This document shows positions 14,132 through 22,047 of a stretch of DNA of 64,000 nucleotides, piece by piece. Each line of letters opens with the position of its first letter. The first letter of the stretch is position 1. Under the pieces are notes generated by a model, which worked only from the letters and a program-made list of their open reading frames with translations, did no database searches and was not told the DNA's origin. Source of the DNA: an uncultured Bacteroidia bacterium (lineage in GTDB: Bacteria > Bacteroidota > Bacteroidia > Bacteroidales > UBA932). Made by a program: the position numbers and the translations under genes. The stretch is from the NCBI GenBank assembly GCA_902789395.1, contig CADANY010000001.1, positions 124,001 to 188,000 on the forward strand. The letters run 5' to 3'.

Positions 14132-15280
14132 CTAGATGTTCTGCGGATTAACTTCGTTCTTGATGTAGTCCGGGAACCTGGCGGTGATAAGGCCGAAAGA
14201 TCCATCCTCCGCATAGCACTCAAAACCGGGATAACGGTTCGTTTCCTTCGCCTGTTTGACGACATCAAGAGCCTGACGGTACTTGTACTTGCCGATCTGG
14301 AGATCTTCCGCGTCAAGCCAAAGGAGGAAGCACTGGAAAGGAATGACAGTCTGTGCAACCAACATGATCGTCCCGGAGAAGTGCCGTCCGGTGATCTCGC
14401 TTGCTACCTGGAGATACATACCTTCTGCAAGTTCATAACGGAACTTGGCGGCATCGCGCATGAACGCCTCAATAGTGGTGGCGGAAGTGGTCTTCACGGA
14501 AAGGATAATATTCGCGCCGACCTGCTCTTCCAGAAGCATGCAGTCCGGACGGATCTTTACCTTCAGCCCAGTCTCCTTGTCTACTCCGTACATGGAGGTC
14601 TCTGTGCGACCATTCTTTACCAGAAGAGGGATAATACCGTTCGCATACGTCATATATGATGACTTGATGATCCGGATGATATCTGCATCCTCCTGCTTGA
14701 TGAAGGTGTATCCCTCTGCTGCCGCGTCCTCTTCCAAGCCGGAAAGAATTTCCTTTAATTGAAGCATCGTAAGACCGGACAGATCGTCCGACTGTTCTAC
14801 TTGCAAGAGGGTCCAGTAGAACTTGATGAGGGTCCGAACTCCCTCGAGGGTATTCTTCCCGGCTTCTGGAAGGACTTTGACTTTATTGAACTTGTTGGGC
14901 TCCAGGAATGCGGAGTGAATGAATGTTCCAAGTGTGAAATGGCTCTCGTCCTTCGGCTTGAGATTCTCGTTCTTATAGATGAGATAGTGCCTCGGGGACT
15001 TGAGTGCCTCCTTCAGTGCGGAACTGCTCTCCCCCGCATGGGCGAGATACTTATCCATCCTGTCATTGATTACCTTACCGTTAACTGAAAGTTCCTTGCA
15101 GGATGCTTTCTTGCCCGGCTTGTTGGTCAACTGGGAAATCCCGTAGGAAATCGCCTCCAGATCGATATAGTCTTCGTGGTCGAACTGCAATGCATTTCCG
15201 GCCAGCTCCGTTGCGGTTTCCGCTCCGGAAAGATCCGGAGCTGTGAAACCGAACTGTGCTTGTAATTCTTCCTGTGTCAT
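14132..15280 (-). CDS. RecE-like PD-(D/E)XK exonuclease
   Basis: 382 residues. The C-terminal half (about 110-340) matches the RecE/PDDEXK nuclease fold: HFTLGTFIHSAFLEP (helical cap with His), MYGVDKETGLKVKIRPDCML with the catalytic Asp near residue 245, SVKTTSAT with the catalytic Lys near 263, and a Gln/Tyr helix (YELAEGMYLQVA). Such enzymes resect double-stranded ends for phage annealing recombination. One core residue reads S where D or E is usual (ILSVKTT), which is worth noting. The next gene upstream is a likely single-strand DNA partner. Confidence 0.85.
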   Translation of the reverse strand: MTQEELQAQFGFTAPDLSGAETATELAGNALQFDHEDYIDLEAISYGISQLTNKPGKKASCKELSVNGKVINDRMDKYLAHAGESSSALKEALKSPRHYLIYKNENLKPKDESHFTLGTFIHSAFLEPNKFNKVKVLPEAGKNTLEGVRTLIKFYWTLLQVEQSDDLSGLTMLQLKEILSGLEEDAAAEGYTFIKQEDADIIRIIKSSYMTYANGIIPLLVKNGRTETSMYGVDKETGLKVKIRPDCMLLEEQVGANIILSVKTTSATTIEAFMRDAAKFRYELAEGMYLQVASEITGRHFSGTIMLVAQTVIPFQCFLLWLDAEDLQIGKYKYRQALDVVKQAKETNRYPGFECYAEDGSFGLITARFPDYIKNEVNPQNI

Positions 15281-15283
15281 GAC

Positions 15284-15682
15284 CTAGCGGATGATAAGGT
15301 TCTTGACAGACCAGTTATCACTCTTGAACGAGTTGTTCTGGTTCTTCTTCTTCCCGAGGTAGGTGATCTCGAAAGCGTCACCCGGCTTGACAGTATTGGA
15401 GAACTGCTCGAAGATACCGACCAGACGACGGGAGCCGTTGCGGATGGCACGGAGATCTCCGTCTACGTTCTCGACGAACTTGACGACGGTGAGCTGGCGG
15501 TTCTCGCCGGTCTCCATCTCGATGACTGTCTCTTCAGTGATGCTGACGAAGAAGACTCTCTTCTTCTCTCCTACTACGCTCGGAGACCAATACTCACCGG
15601 CGAGTTCAACAGGGGCGACCTCCGCTTTGGAAAGGTCCGGCAGGTTGGCGAAGTTTACCTGCAATTCATTTTCATTTTCCAT
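15284..15682 (-). CDS. Phage recombination/replication accessory protein, possible ssDNA-binding
   Basis: 132 residues, mostly beta (RVFFVSITEETVIEMETGEN, then LTVVKFVENV). The end, TYLGKKKNQNNSFKSDNWSV, is basic and aromatic. A small beta-rich protein next to a RecE-like nuclease, in the same operon, suggests an OB-fold single-strand binder or annealing partner, but I see no decisive motif. Its first residues (NLPDLSKAEVAPVELAGE) resemble the N-terminus of the nuclease (APDLSGAETATELAGN), which points to a shared docking segment. Confidence 0.62.
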   Translation of the reverse strand: MENENELQVNFANLPDLSKAEVAPVELAGEYWSPSVVGEKKRVFFVSITEETVIEMETGENRQLTVVKFVENVDGDLRAIRNGSRRLVGIFEQFSNTVKPGDAFEITYLGKKKNQNNSFKSDNWSVKNLIIR

Positions 15683-15721
15683 AAGACTGAATGAATTAAG
15701 TTGTTAATGTGTGTTTCTTTG

Positions 15722-15794
15722 TGGAGGGAGTCGGGGTCGAACCGACGACCTTCGGAACCAAAATCCGGTGTTCTGCCAACTGAACTATCCCTCT
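15722..15794 (-). tRNA. tRNA-Gln (TTG), phage-borne
   Basis: The 73-nt cloverleaf has a D arm GTTC...GAAC, an anticodon loop TTTTGGT (anticodon TTG), a T arm GTCGG-TTCGACC-CCGAC, and an acceptor stem AGAGGGA/TCCCTCC. Positions 1-72 (A.C) and 27-43 (C.A) do not pair. A weak first pair is normal for tRNA-Gln, so the first mismatch need not disable it. CCA is not encoded. Confidence 0.9.
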
Positions 15795-15871
15795 ATATGG
15801 GAGGACGGGCAAACCTCCCGAAATAACCATTCTAATAACCCCATGAAAAATGACCCGCCCGTTTTAGGATT

Positions 15872-16015
15872 CTATCTTCCCATCTCCCTCTCATAATCCC
15901 CACGATCCTCAAGTGCTTCCTGATATCTGTCGTAGTCTTCATCGGCATCATAGTCGGGATCGTATTCGGGGTCTGCCGGATGGAGCCAGAAGCTGCGTTG
16001 TGGAATCCAGTTCAT
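15872..16015 (-). CDS. 47-residue acidic phage protein
   Basis: The ATG at 16015 overlaps the stop of the upstream gene by 4 bp (ATGA). The sequence starts MNWIPQRSFWLHPADPEYDP and continues with Asp/Tyr/Glu-rich DYDADEDYDRYQEALEDRGD. No known family. The overlap supports its being real. Confidence 0.55.
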   Translation of the reverse strand: MNWIPQRSFWLHPADPEYDPDYDADEDYDRYQEALEDRGDYEREMGR

Positions 16016-16221
16016 TGCCTTCCCTCCTTCCATTCTTGTCTGTATTCTTCGAACTTGCAGGAAGGGACGAGAGCCGCGATGAAAAGGACGGCAGAGAGCA
16101 TGTCGAACCAGACATGGCTGATCCCGAAATAAGATCCCCACTCGGGGGCATTGCTCCAGACGATCAGAGCAATCCAGGTAATTACTGCGCAGATTAGCAC
16201 ACTGATGAACATCTTTTTCAT
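16012..16221 (-). CDS. Small two-helix membrane protein
   Basis: 69 residues. The first hydrophobic helix starts at the N-terminus (MFISVLICAVITWIALIVW) and a second follows (SHVWFDMLSAVLFIAALVP), then a charged tail (SCKFEEYRQEWKEGRQ). Translation is coupled to the 47-residue gene. The role is unknown. Confidence 0.6.
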   Translation of the reverse strand: MKKMFISVLICAVITWIALIVWSNAPEWGSYFGISHVWFDMLSAVLFIAALVPSCKFEEYRQEWKEGRQ

Positions 16222-16232
16222 GATGGGTGGAT

Positions 16233-16433
16233 TTATAAGGCGATACGACGATAATAGAACTTGATATCACTCCCGTAGAAGAAGGGCCACTTACTATCCT
16301 TGTACCGATGTGACTTTATCAGTCCACTCTCTACCCTCTTGTAAAGGGTTGGGCGAGAGATTCCAAGTAGTTTTGCGGCATCGGAGAAACTGACTCTTGC
16401 GGTGTCAGATATGTTTGGGAGTTCGGATACCAT
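16233..16433 (-). CDS. Excisionase/MerR-like helix-turn-helix protein
   Basis: 66 residues. SFSDAAKLLGISRPTLYKRV is a MerR-type helix-turn-helix, and the rest (ESGLIKSHRYKDSKWPFFYG) forms the wing. Size and motif fit phage excisionases or DNA-binding helpers. It is one of the first genes of the leftward early operon. No gene is seen in 16434-16506. Confidence 0.75.
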   Translation of the reverse strand: MVSELPNISDTARVSFSDAAKLLGISRPTLYKRVESGLIKSHRYKDSKWPFFYGSDIKFYYRRIAL

Positions 16434-16506
16434 TGTTTATTGATTTGTTGTTGATAATGCTTCCAGAGTTCGCGAGGTGGAATAGTGCGGTATTCTTCGT
16501 CAAACA

Positions 16507-16758
16507 TCACGGGAAAAGGGTCTGGGGGAAAACGCGAGAGCCAAGAGCTTTTCCGACTACCCGTGCAACCGTGTCCCGGATAAGGGGGTTGCTGGGAGAC
16601 TTAATGCCCTTGGCCCAATTATAGATTGACTGACGAGTGGTTGTACACTTCGCCTGGAATAGAGCGATGGATAGATTTGTTCGCTCGTCTGATGATAAAG
16701 TTTCCCAAATTTGCTGGAAACTTCTTGCATCTGTCTTAATTTCTTCTTTACTTTGCAT
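16507..16758 (-). CDS. Cro-like repressor, first gene of the early operon
   Basis: 83 residues from the ATG at 16758 (MQSKEEIKTDARSF). The HTH-like region TTTRQSIYNWAKGIKSPSNP contains a recognition helix (RQSIYNWAKG). It is divergent from the CI-like gene across an operator region, the standard place of a Cro-type protein. The function is inferred from position and motif. Confidence 0.7.
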   Translation of the reverse strand: MQSKEEIKTDARSFQQIWETLSSDERTNLSIALFQAKCTTTRQSIYNWAKGIKSPSNPLIRDTVARVVGKALGSRVFPQTLFP

Positions 16759-16760
16759 AC

Positions 16761-16872
16761 TTGACTTAATTGTCAACCCGGTTATAGTTGCGTTTCATCG
16801 AGGTTGACAATGCAAAGGTAAGAACAAAATTCTTAATAACAAGAATTTTTTAAGATTTTTTTAAGAATTTTT
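16761..16872. promoter_or_regulatory. Divergent control region with repressor operators
   Basis: The minus strand has a -7 box TACCTTTG (complement at 16813-16820) with TTG 19 bp upstream (16840-16842). Around it lie TTGACttaattGTCAA (16761-16776), ATTGTCAACC (16769-16778) facing GGTTGACAAT (16802-16811), CTTTGCA (16751-16757) facing TGCAAAG (16811-16817), and a perfect 9-bp inverted repeat AAAATTCTT (16826-16834) / AAGAATTTT (16841-16849), with another AAGAATTTTT at 16863. Two operator types suggest separate sites for the two regulators. Confidence 0.72.
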
Positions 16873-16877
16873 GCGAG

Positions 16878-17576
16878 GTGGAGAAAAGGATTAGAGCCGT
16901 ATTCGATTTTTTACGGTTAAAAGGGGTCGTTAAGAATCAAAAAGAATTCGCCGGTTTAATTGGGATCGGGGCGAACAATTTGTCAGGAGCCCTCAATGGA
17001 GACAAGAGATATTTAACAGAAGGTCTTTGCAGAAAGATTGTGAATGCCACTGATGGAAAAGTGTCATTTGCTTGGCTATTGTCCGGCGATGGAGAAATGA
17101 TTGTTGAAGAAGCGAAAGGAGATAATAAGAAGAAGGTTATACCTCTTTACGATGATACAGCAACCTTTGGTGGATACAACGACATTGTCGCAAATACAGA
17201 AGATGAATCGCGAGTTACTGAGTGGATTGATGCCGGAGACTGGTTCCCGGCGGCTACTTCCGCAATATATCATTACGGGGACTCTATGATTGAGTACCCA
17301 AGCGGATGCATTCTTGCTCTTAAGCGTGTCAATGATCCGAGACTAATCATAAACGGGGAGCATTATGTGATCGAGACCGATGAATTCAGAATCACCAAGC
17401 AAATCCAAGACGATGGCGATTGCATTGTCGCCTACTCAACGAATAGAGAAACTTATCCGGATGGTCGCCAGATTCATTCTCCGATTAGGATACCGAAAGA
17501 ATCTATAAGACATCTGGATTTGGTCCTTGGATGTGTTATTAAGAGGTTCAGTAATGCTCCTATAAGAATCAAATAA
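16878..17576 (+). CDS. CI/LexA-like phage repressor (HTH + S24 peptidase)
   Basis: 232 residues starting with GTG at 16878, 5 bases after the last operator half-site. The N-terminal HTH (KNQKEFAGLIGIGANNLSGA) is at about residues 20-40, and the C-terminal S24 domain contains AIYHYGDSMIEYPSG with the catalytic Ser (HYGDSM) and a Lys in DEFRITKQI. This is the architecture of repressors that self-cleave with RecA after DNA damage and so induce the prophage. Divergent from the Cro-like gene. The stop overlaps the next start by 1 bp. Confidence 0.88.
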   Translation: MEKRIRAVFDFLRLKGVVKNQKEFAGLIGIGANNLSGALNGDKRYLTEGLCRKIVNATDGKVSFAWLLSGDGEMIVEEAKGDNKKKVIPLYDDTATFGGYNDIVANTEDESRVTEWIDAGDWFPAATSAIYHYGDSMIEYPSGCILALKRVNDPRLIINGEHYVIETDEFRITKQIQDDGDCIVAYSTNRETYPDGRQIHSPIRIPKESIRHLDLVLGCVIKRFSNAPIRIK

Positions 17577-17875
17577 TGGAAGCGAAGATAAAAATAAAGA
17601 ATTGGTTCGGATTCGGGACCAGACTAATAGGTGGAGATGCTGGATTTGATTTCCGGTCTGAATATGGGGATGGCTTATATGGGAAAAAGACAGAGGTAAA
17701 GTATTTGTTTTTATCGTTACTATATCTTCCTATAATTCCTCTTGGTTGTTATAGAGTTGATAGTTATTCAAATGAAATTATAAAAGATGAAAAGTGGTCG
17801 ATTGGAGAATTATTAACCATCTATTTTTTCTTCTTGGGTATACCGCTTGCCATCATTTATTTCATAACAAAATAA
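17576..17875 (+). CDS. Membrane protein co-expressed with phage repressor
   Basis: 99 residues, starting at the last base of the repressor stop (TAATG). A soluble N-terminal part (TRLIGGDAGFDFRSEYGDGL) is followed by two hydrophobic segments (LFLSLLYLPIIPLGCY and IYFFFLGIPLAIIYFI). Co-transcription with the repressor means it is expressed in the lysogen, so it is a candidate for superinfection exclusion or another host-altering gene. No family is recognised. The 266 bp to the helicase gene hold the att site and a hairpin. Confidence 0.65.
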   Translation: MEAKIKIKNWFGFGTRLIGGDAGFDFRSEYGDGLYGKKTEVKYLFLSLLYLPIIPLGCYRVDSYSNEIIKDEKWSIGELLTIYFFFLGIPLAIIYFITK

Positions 17876-17993
17876 GTCGGAATATTGATCCGAACTTCAG
17901 CTTTTAAGGCTAAAATTAGTGAGAATTCGATGAGAAAAAATTTTAATAATTAGAAATAACTGACAATCAGATAGTTTTAGAGGGCAAATATTT

Positions 17994-18036
17994 CTTCCCA
18001 AGCCGAAGGTCGCGAGTTCGAGCCTCGTATTCCGCT
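17994..18036 (+). other. tRNA-Gly 3' fragment: prophage attachment site
   Basis: From the anticodon loop on, the sequence is the 3' half of a tRNA-Gly: CTTCCCAAGCC, variable AAGGTC, T arm GCGAG-TTCGAGC-CTCGT, acceptor ATTCCGC and discriminator T. The 5' side is not tRNA: the bases before the loop do not form the anticodon stem. This is the usual product of tyrosine-integrase insertion into a tRNA 3' end. The whole tRNA copy and integrase must be left of the window. It separates phage from core genes. Confidence 0.8.
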
Positions 18037-18050
18037 CCCCAATAAAATTC

Positions 18051-18082
18051 ATACGGCGGTTGCATCCCTGCGACCGCCGTAT
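18051..18082. terminator. Hairpin after att site
   Basis: ATACGGCGGT (18051-18060) pairs perfectly with ACCGCCGTAT (18073-18082) across a 12-base loop. There is only a weak T tract on the + strand (TTACTTTAA). Probably the original terminator of the tRNA-Gly gene, shared with the leftward uvrD gene. Confidence 0.65.
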
Positions 18083-18140
18083 TACTTTAACCTAAACTTA
18101 AACTATGAAAAACTTCAAAGGCAAATATACTACTTTTTTT

Positions 18141-20609
18141 TTATTTGTCAAGAGTTATTCGCCTCATTTTCGCATATTTTAGCAATAAAATTTTCTCTCC
18201 GTACCGATCGAACGCGATTTTCGCCTTCAATTCGGGAATCTGCCCCGAAATCTCGAGAACCGTGCCCTCTCCGAAACGGTTGTGTTCGACGCGACATCCG
18301 ACACTAAATTGGTCCATTGTATCCGGAATAAATTCAGCATCAGGGATTTTCGGAGGAAGCGGCCGATTGGCCAGACGCGCCTTGATCTCAGCGCCGGATT
18401 CGGAATGCGTAAGGCGTACCGGATCGCTAGAAACAGGACCGGTCCGGTGGTTCGAAAGGAAAGAAGACCTCGGCTTCGAGGAGGAGGAAAACGAGCTGCT
18501 GCTCCGGAAGGAACCGCTTCCGAAACGGAAACCGGGCTGATCATCCTCGTCGATCGTATGGGCATGCATTTCCTCTTTCCGGAGAGGATTGACCAGATAC
18601 TGCGGAGCAATTTCCCGGAGGAAGCGGCTGGGGGCATTGGATTCATGCTTTCCGTTCCGCATACGGGTCGTCGCAAAAGTCAGGACAACAGCCTTCATCG
18701 CCCGCGTAATCGCGACATAGAAAAGGCGGCGTTCCTCCTCTACCTCCGATTCGGAGGAGAGCATACCGCCCGTCGGAAAGAGATTCTCTTCCATGCCGGA
18801 AACAAAGACATAGGGAAACTCAAGTCCCTTGGCGGAATGCGCAGTCATCAGGGAGACTTTGTTGGATGTTTCGTCATCGTCGGAGACATCAACATTACTC
18901 AACAGGGAAATCTCTTCAAGAAAATCCGGAAGAAGGACCTGCGGATAATCATCCGGAGCAAGCACGGCGTCCGGAGCGAGTTCCCCGCCTTCTCTCATTT
19001 CTTCTTCGTACTCGCCCCGTTTATCCTCTTTGAAAGAGGCGACACTGTTGAGTAATTCTTCGACATTGGAGGCCTTGGACTGCCCCTCAATCGAATTATC
19101 CTCTTTATAGAGCCGGTAGATTCCGGACTCATCAGAAAGCCACTTGGCGACCTCATCCGCATCCTGGGTCTTTGCCATTTCCGCGGCCTGCCGGATCATT
19201 ATGCAGAATGCGCGGATCTTCGTCAGGGCTGCCGGTTTGAGACCGTACTGTTCGAGATCGGGCCTGGATGCAGCCTTGAATAAAGGCAGCGACTCTTTCC
19301 GCGCCACTTCTTCGATCACGCGCAACGAGGTATCTCCAATGCCTCGGGCCGGCTTATTGACAATTCTCTTGAAAGATTCGTCATCGTTGAGATTGACCGC
19401 CAGTTTGAGATAGGCCATCATATCTTTGACCTCCGCCCGTTCGAAGAAAGAGTTACCGGAATAGATCCGGTAAGGGACATTGCGCTTACGGAGAGCCTCT
19501 TCGAGTGCGCGGGACTGGGAATTCGTTCTGTAGAGAATCGCAAAATCCTGATACTCACATCCTGTTTCGCGAATCCGTGTCAAGATTGCCGAAGCGATCA
19601 GAAGCGCTTCTTCCTGCTCGGTAAAGGCCCGGATAATCCGGATCTTCTCCCCCGTCTCGCCGACTGCCACACAGTTTTTCGGGATACGGGACTCATTCTT
19701 GGCGATCAGGGAATTGGCCGCATTGACGATATTTGCCGTCGAACGGTAATTCCGCTCCAGACGGAACAGACGGGCCTGCGGGAAGTCTCTTCTGAAATTC
19801 AGGATATTCTCAATCCGGGCACCGCGGAATGCGTAGATCGACTGCGAATCATCTCCGACGACGCAGAGGTTCCGGTGGTTGAGCATAAGACCCTTCAGAA
19901 TCTGGTATTGGGCTGAATTCGTATCCTGATACTCGTCGACTAGGATATAGTCGAACCGGCCGGCGATATCGGCACGCGCATCGGGGCAGTCCTTCAGCAG
20001 CTGGTACATATTCAGGAGTATATCGTCGAAATCCATCACTCCCGACTGCCGGCAGACTGCGGCATAGGCGCGGTAGACCGCATGCAGCTCAGGTTTTTTC
20101 GAATGGCGGTCGGCCATGACCGCCTTATCGCTGCGCGCATACATTTCCGCCGTGACGAGATTGTTCTTGGCCATCGAAATCCGGGAAAGGACCTCTTTCG
20201 GCTTATAGATTTTGTCATCCAGTCCAAGCTGTTTGATACAGCTTTTCACGGCATTAACGGAATCCGAAGTATCATAGATCGTAAAAGACTGCGGGTAGCC
20301 AAGCCGGTCGGCATACTCCCGGAGGAAACGGATAAAGATCGAATGGAACGTCCCCATATAGATACGCCGGGCCTTCCGTTCCCCTACCATTACAGCAATC
20401 CGCTCTTTCATTTCGGTCGCCGCCTTTTTCGTAAAGGTAAGAGCCATGATCCGGCCCGGATCTCCGCCTTTTTCTATGATATACGCGATTCTGGAAGTCA
20501 GCACCCGCGTTTTCCCCGAACCTGCTCCCGCAACAATAAGCACCGGTCCTTCTACACATTCAACGGCTGCTTTCTGCTCGCTGTTGAGTTCGTCAAATAT
20601 AGCACTCAT
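18141..20609 (-). CDS. uvrD: UvrD/PcrA superfamily 1 DNA helicase
   Basis: 822 residues, full length for UvrD/PcrA. Motifs are in order: LNSEQKAAVECVEGPVLIVA, Walker A AGAGSGKTRVLTSRI (about 29-36), motif II LVDEYQDTNSAQY, QSIYAFRGA, motif IV ERNYRSTANIVNAA, motif V TAHSAKGLEFPYVFV and motif VI EERRLFYVAITRAMK. The C-terminal tail (YAKMRRITLDK after a Tudor-like KVEHNRFGEG segment) suits interaction with RNA polymerase. It unwinds DNA 3'-5' in excision and mismatch repair. PcrA would be an equal name. Confidence 0.95.
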   Translation of the reverse strand: MSAIFDELNSEQKAAVECVEGPVLIVAGAGSGKTRVLTSRIAYIIEKGGDPGRIMALTFTKKAATEMKERIAVMVGERKARRIYMGTFHSIFIRFLREYADRLGYPQSFTIYDTSDSVNAVKSCIKQLGLDDKIYKPKEVLSRISMAKNNLVTAEMYARSDKAVMADRHSKKPELHAVYRAYAAVCRQSGVMDFDDILLNMYQLLKDCPDARADIAGRFDYILVDEYQDTNSAQYQILKGLMLNHRNLCVVGDDSQSIYAFRGARIENILNFRRDFPQARLFRLERNYRSTANIVNAANSLIAKNESRIPKNCVAVGETGEKIRIIRAFTEQEEALLIASAILTRIRETGCEYQDFAILYRTNSQSRALEEALRKRNVPYRIYSGNSFFERAEVKDMMAYLKLAVNLNDDESFKRIVNKPARGIGDTSLRVIEEVARKESLPLFKAASRPDLEQYGLKPAALTKIRAFCIMIRQAAEMAKTQDADEVAKWLSDESGIYRLYKEDNSIEGQSKASNVEELLNSVASFKEDKRGEYEEEMREGGELAPDAVLAPDDYPQVLLPDFLEEISLLSNVDVSDDDETSNKVSLMTAHSAKGLEFPYVFVSGMEENLFPTGGMLSSESEVEEERRLFYVAITRAMKAVVLTFATTRMRNGKHESNAPSRFLREIAPQYLVNPLRKEEMHAHTIDEDDQPGFRFGSGSFRSSSSFSSSSKPRSSFLSNHRTGPVSSDPVRLTHSESGAEIKARLANRPLPPKIPDAEFIPDTMDQFSVGCRVEHNRFGEGTVLEISGQIPELKAKIAFDRYGEKILLLKYAKMRRITLDK

Positions 20610-20697
20610 TTCTTCCTCACAATATTTCCACGAAAATACAAAAATTTTCCGTATCTTCGCGCGGTATTATACGAAATACTCATAATTTATATTTATA

Positions 20698-22044
20698 ATG
20701 TCTAACAACATCCATCTGAAAAAGGGCCTCGACATCCCCATGAAAGGAGCTGCAGCCCAGAGAGTCGTCAAGACGGTTGTTCCGGACACTGTGGCACTGA
20801 AACCTACTGATTTCAAGGGACTTGTACCTAGGCTCCTTGTCAAGGAAGGCGACCGCGTCCTGGCCGGATCTCCGATCCTTTGCGACAAGCAGAACCCGGA
20901 CATCCTGTTCACGTCCCCGGTCAGCGGAACGGTCGCAGAGGTCGTCAGGGGCGACAAGAGAAAGCTTCTCGCGGTCCTCGTCAAGGCCGACGCGGAGCAG
21001 GAGTACGTGGATTTCGGTCCGAAAGACCCCGCCTCCCTCTCTGCCGAAGAAGTCAGACAACTTCTTCTGAAGAGCGGACTCTGGCCGTCGCTGATCCAGC
21101 GTCCCTACGGCGTCGCCGCGAACCCGGAACTCCGTCCGAAGTCTATTTTCATTTCCTCATTCAGCACCGCTCCCCTTGCTCCCGATACGGATTTCGTACT
21201 CGGAGACAAGGCCAGTGACATCCAGGCGGGAATCCTCGCTCTCGGCAAACTGACCGACGGCGGGGTCCACCTCTGCGTCAACCAGGCCGTCGAAGCGAAG
21301 TCTCCCTTCGCCAAGATGGACGGGGCGATCATCCACACCGTCTCCGGCCCGCATCCTGCAGGCAATGTCGGCGTCCAGATCAGCCATATCGCTCCGATCA
21401 TGAAAGGCGACACGGTATGGACCGTATCTCCCCTTCTGGTCGCGGCCATCGGACATGTCGTCCTCACCGGCAAGCTGGACCTCAGGCGCAGAATCGCCAT
21501 CACTGGTCCCGCCGCCGTCGAACCGGCTTATGTAGAAGCGCTTCCCGGCACCCCGACTGCCCAGCTTACCCAAATCGAAGAGGGCGTCCGCGTCATCGGA
21601 GGCGATGTCCTTACCGGAACGATCCTCGGTCCGGAAGGCTATCTCGGTTTCTTCGACAACCAACTCACCCTCCTCAAGGAAGGAACTGAGCGCGAAGTCC
21701 TCGGATGGGCCAAGCCGTTCCGGCCGAAGGTCCACAGCTCCTCCTGGTGCTATTTCTCCTGGCTCACCCCGAAGAAACAGTACGATATGGACACGAACCT
21801 GCATGGCGGTCCCCGCGCCTTCGTCGAGACAAAATGCTTCGAGGACGTTACCCCGATCGATATTTTCCCGATCTACCTGATCAAGGCCTGCCTTGCCGGC
21901 GATATCGAGAAGATGGAGAAATTCGGCATCTACGAAGTTCTGCCGGAAGACCTCGCCCTCTGCGACTATGTTGACCCGTCCAAAAATGATATCCAGGCGA
22001 TTATCCAGGACGGCATCGATCTCATGATTAAAGAAATGGCATAA
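20698..22044 (+). CDS. nqrA: Na+-translocating NADH:quinone reductase subunit A
   Basis: 448 residues, first gene of a complete nqrABCDEF operon. The N-terminus HLKKGLDIPMKGAAAQRVVK and the lipoyl-like segments (PRLLVKEGDRVLAGSPIL, TSPVSGTVAEVVRGDKR) are typical. It is the soluble, membrane-attached subunit that helps form the quinone site. A TATCTTCG element at 20652-20659 is an imperfect Bacteroidetes -7 box. The complex pumps sodium while moving electrons from NADH to menaquinone and is the usual respiratory NADH dehydrogenase of Bacteroidales. Confidence 0.97.
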   Translation: MSNNIHLKKGLDIPMKGAAAQRVVKTVVPDTVALKPTDFKGLVPRLLVKEGDRVLAGSPILCDKQNPDILFTSPVSGTVAEVVRGDKRKLLAVLVKADAEQEYVDFGPKDPASLSAEEVRQLLLKSGLWPSLIQRPYGVAANPELRPKSIFISSFSTAPLAPDTDFVLGDKASDIQAGILALGKLTDGGVHLCVNQAVEAKSPFAKMDGAIIHTVSGPHPAGNVGVQISHIAPIMKGDTVWTVSPLLVAAIGHVVLTGKLDLRRRIAITGPAAVEPAYVEALPGTPTAQLTQIEEGVRVIGGDVLTGTILGPEGYLGFFDNQLTLLKEGTEREVLGWAKPFRPKVHSSSWCYFSWLTPKKQYDMDTNLHGGPRAFVETKCFEDVTPIDIFPIYLIKACLAGDIEKMEKFGIYEVLPEDLALCDYVDPSKNDIQAIIQDGIDLMIKEMA

Positions 22045-22047
22045 GAT

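Noticed and set aside
16804..16835. Sigma-70-like TTGACA promoter on the + strand
   Set aside because: Bacteroidetes do not use this consensus, and the TTGACA is part of the operator repeat.
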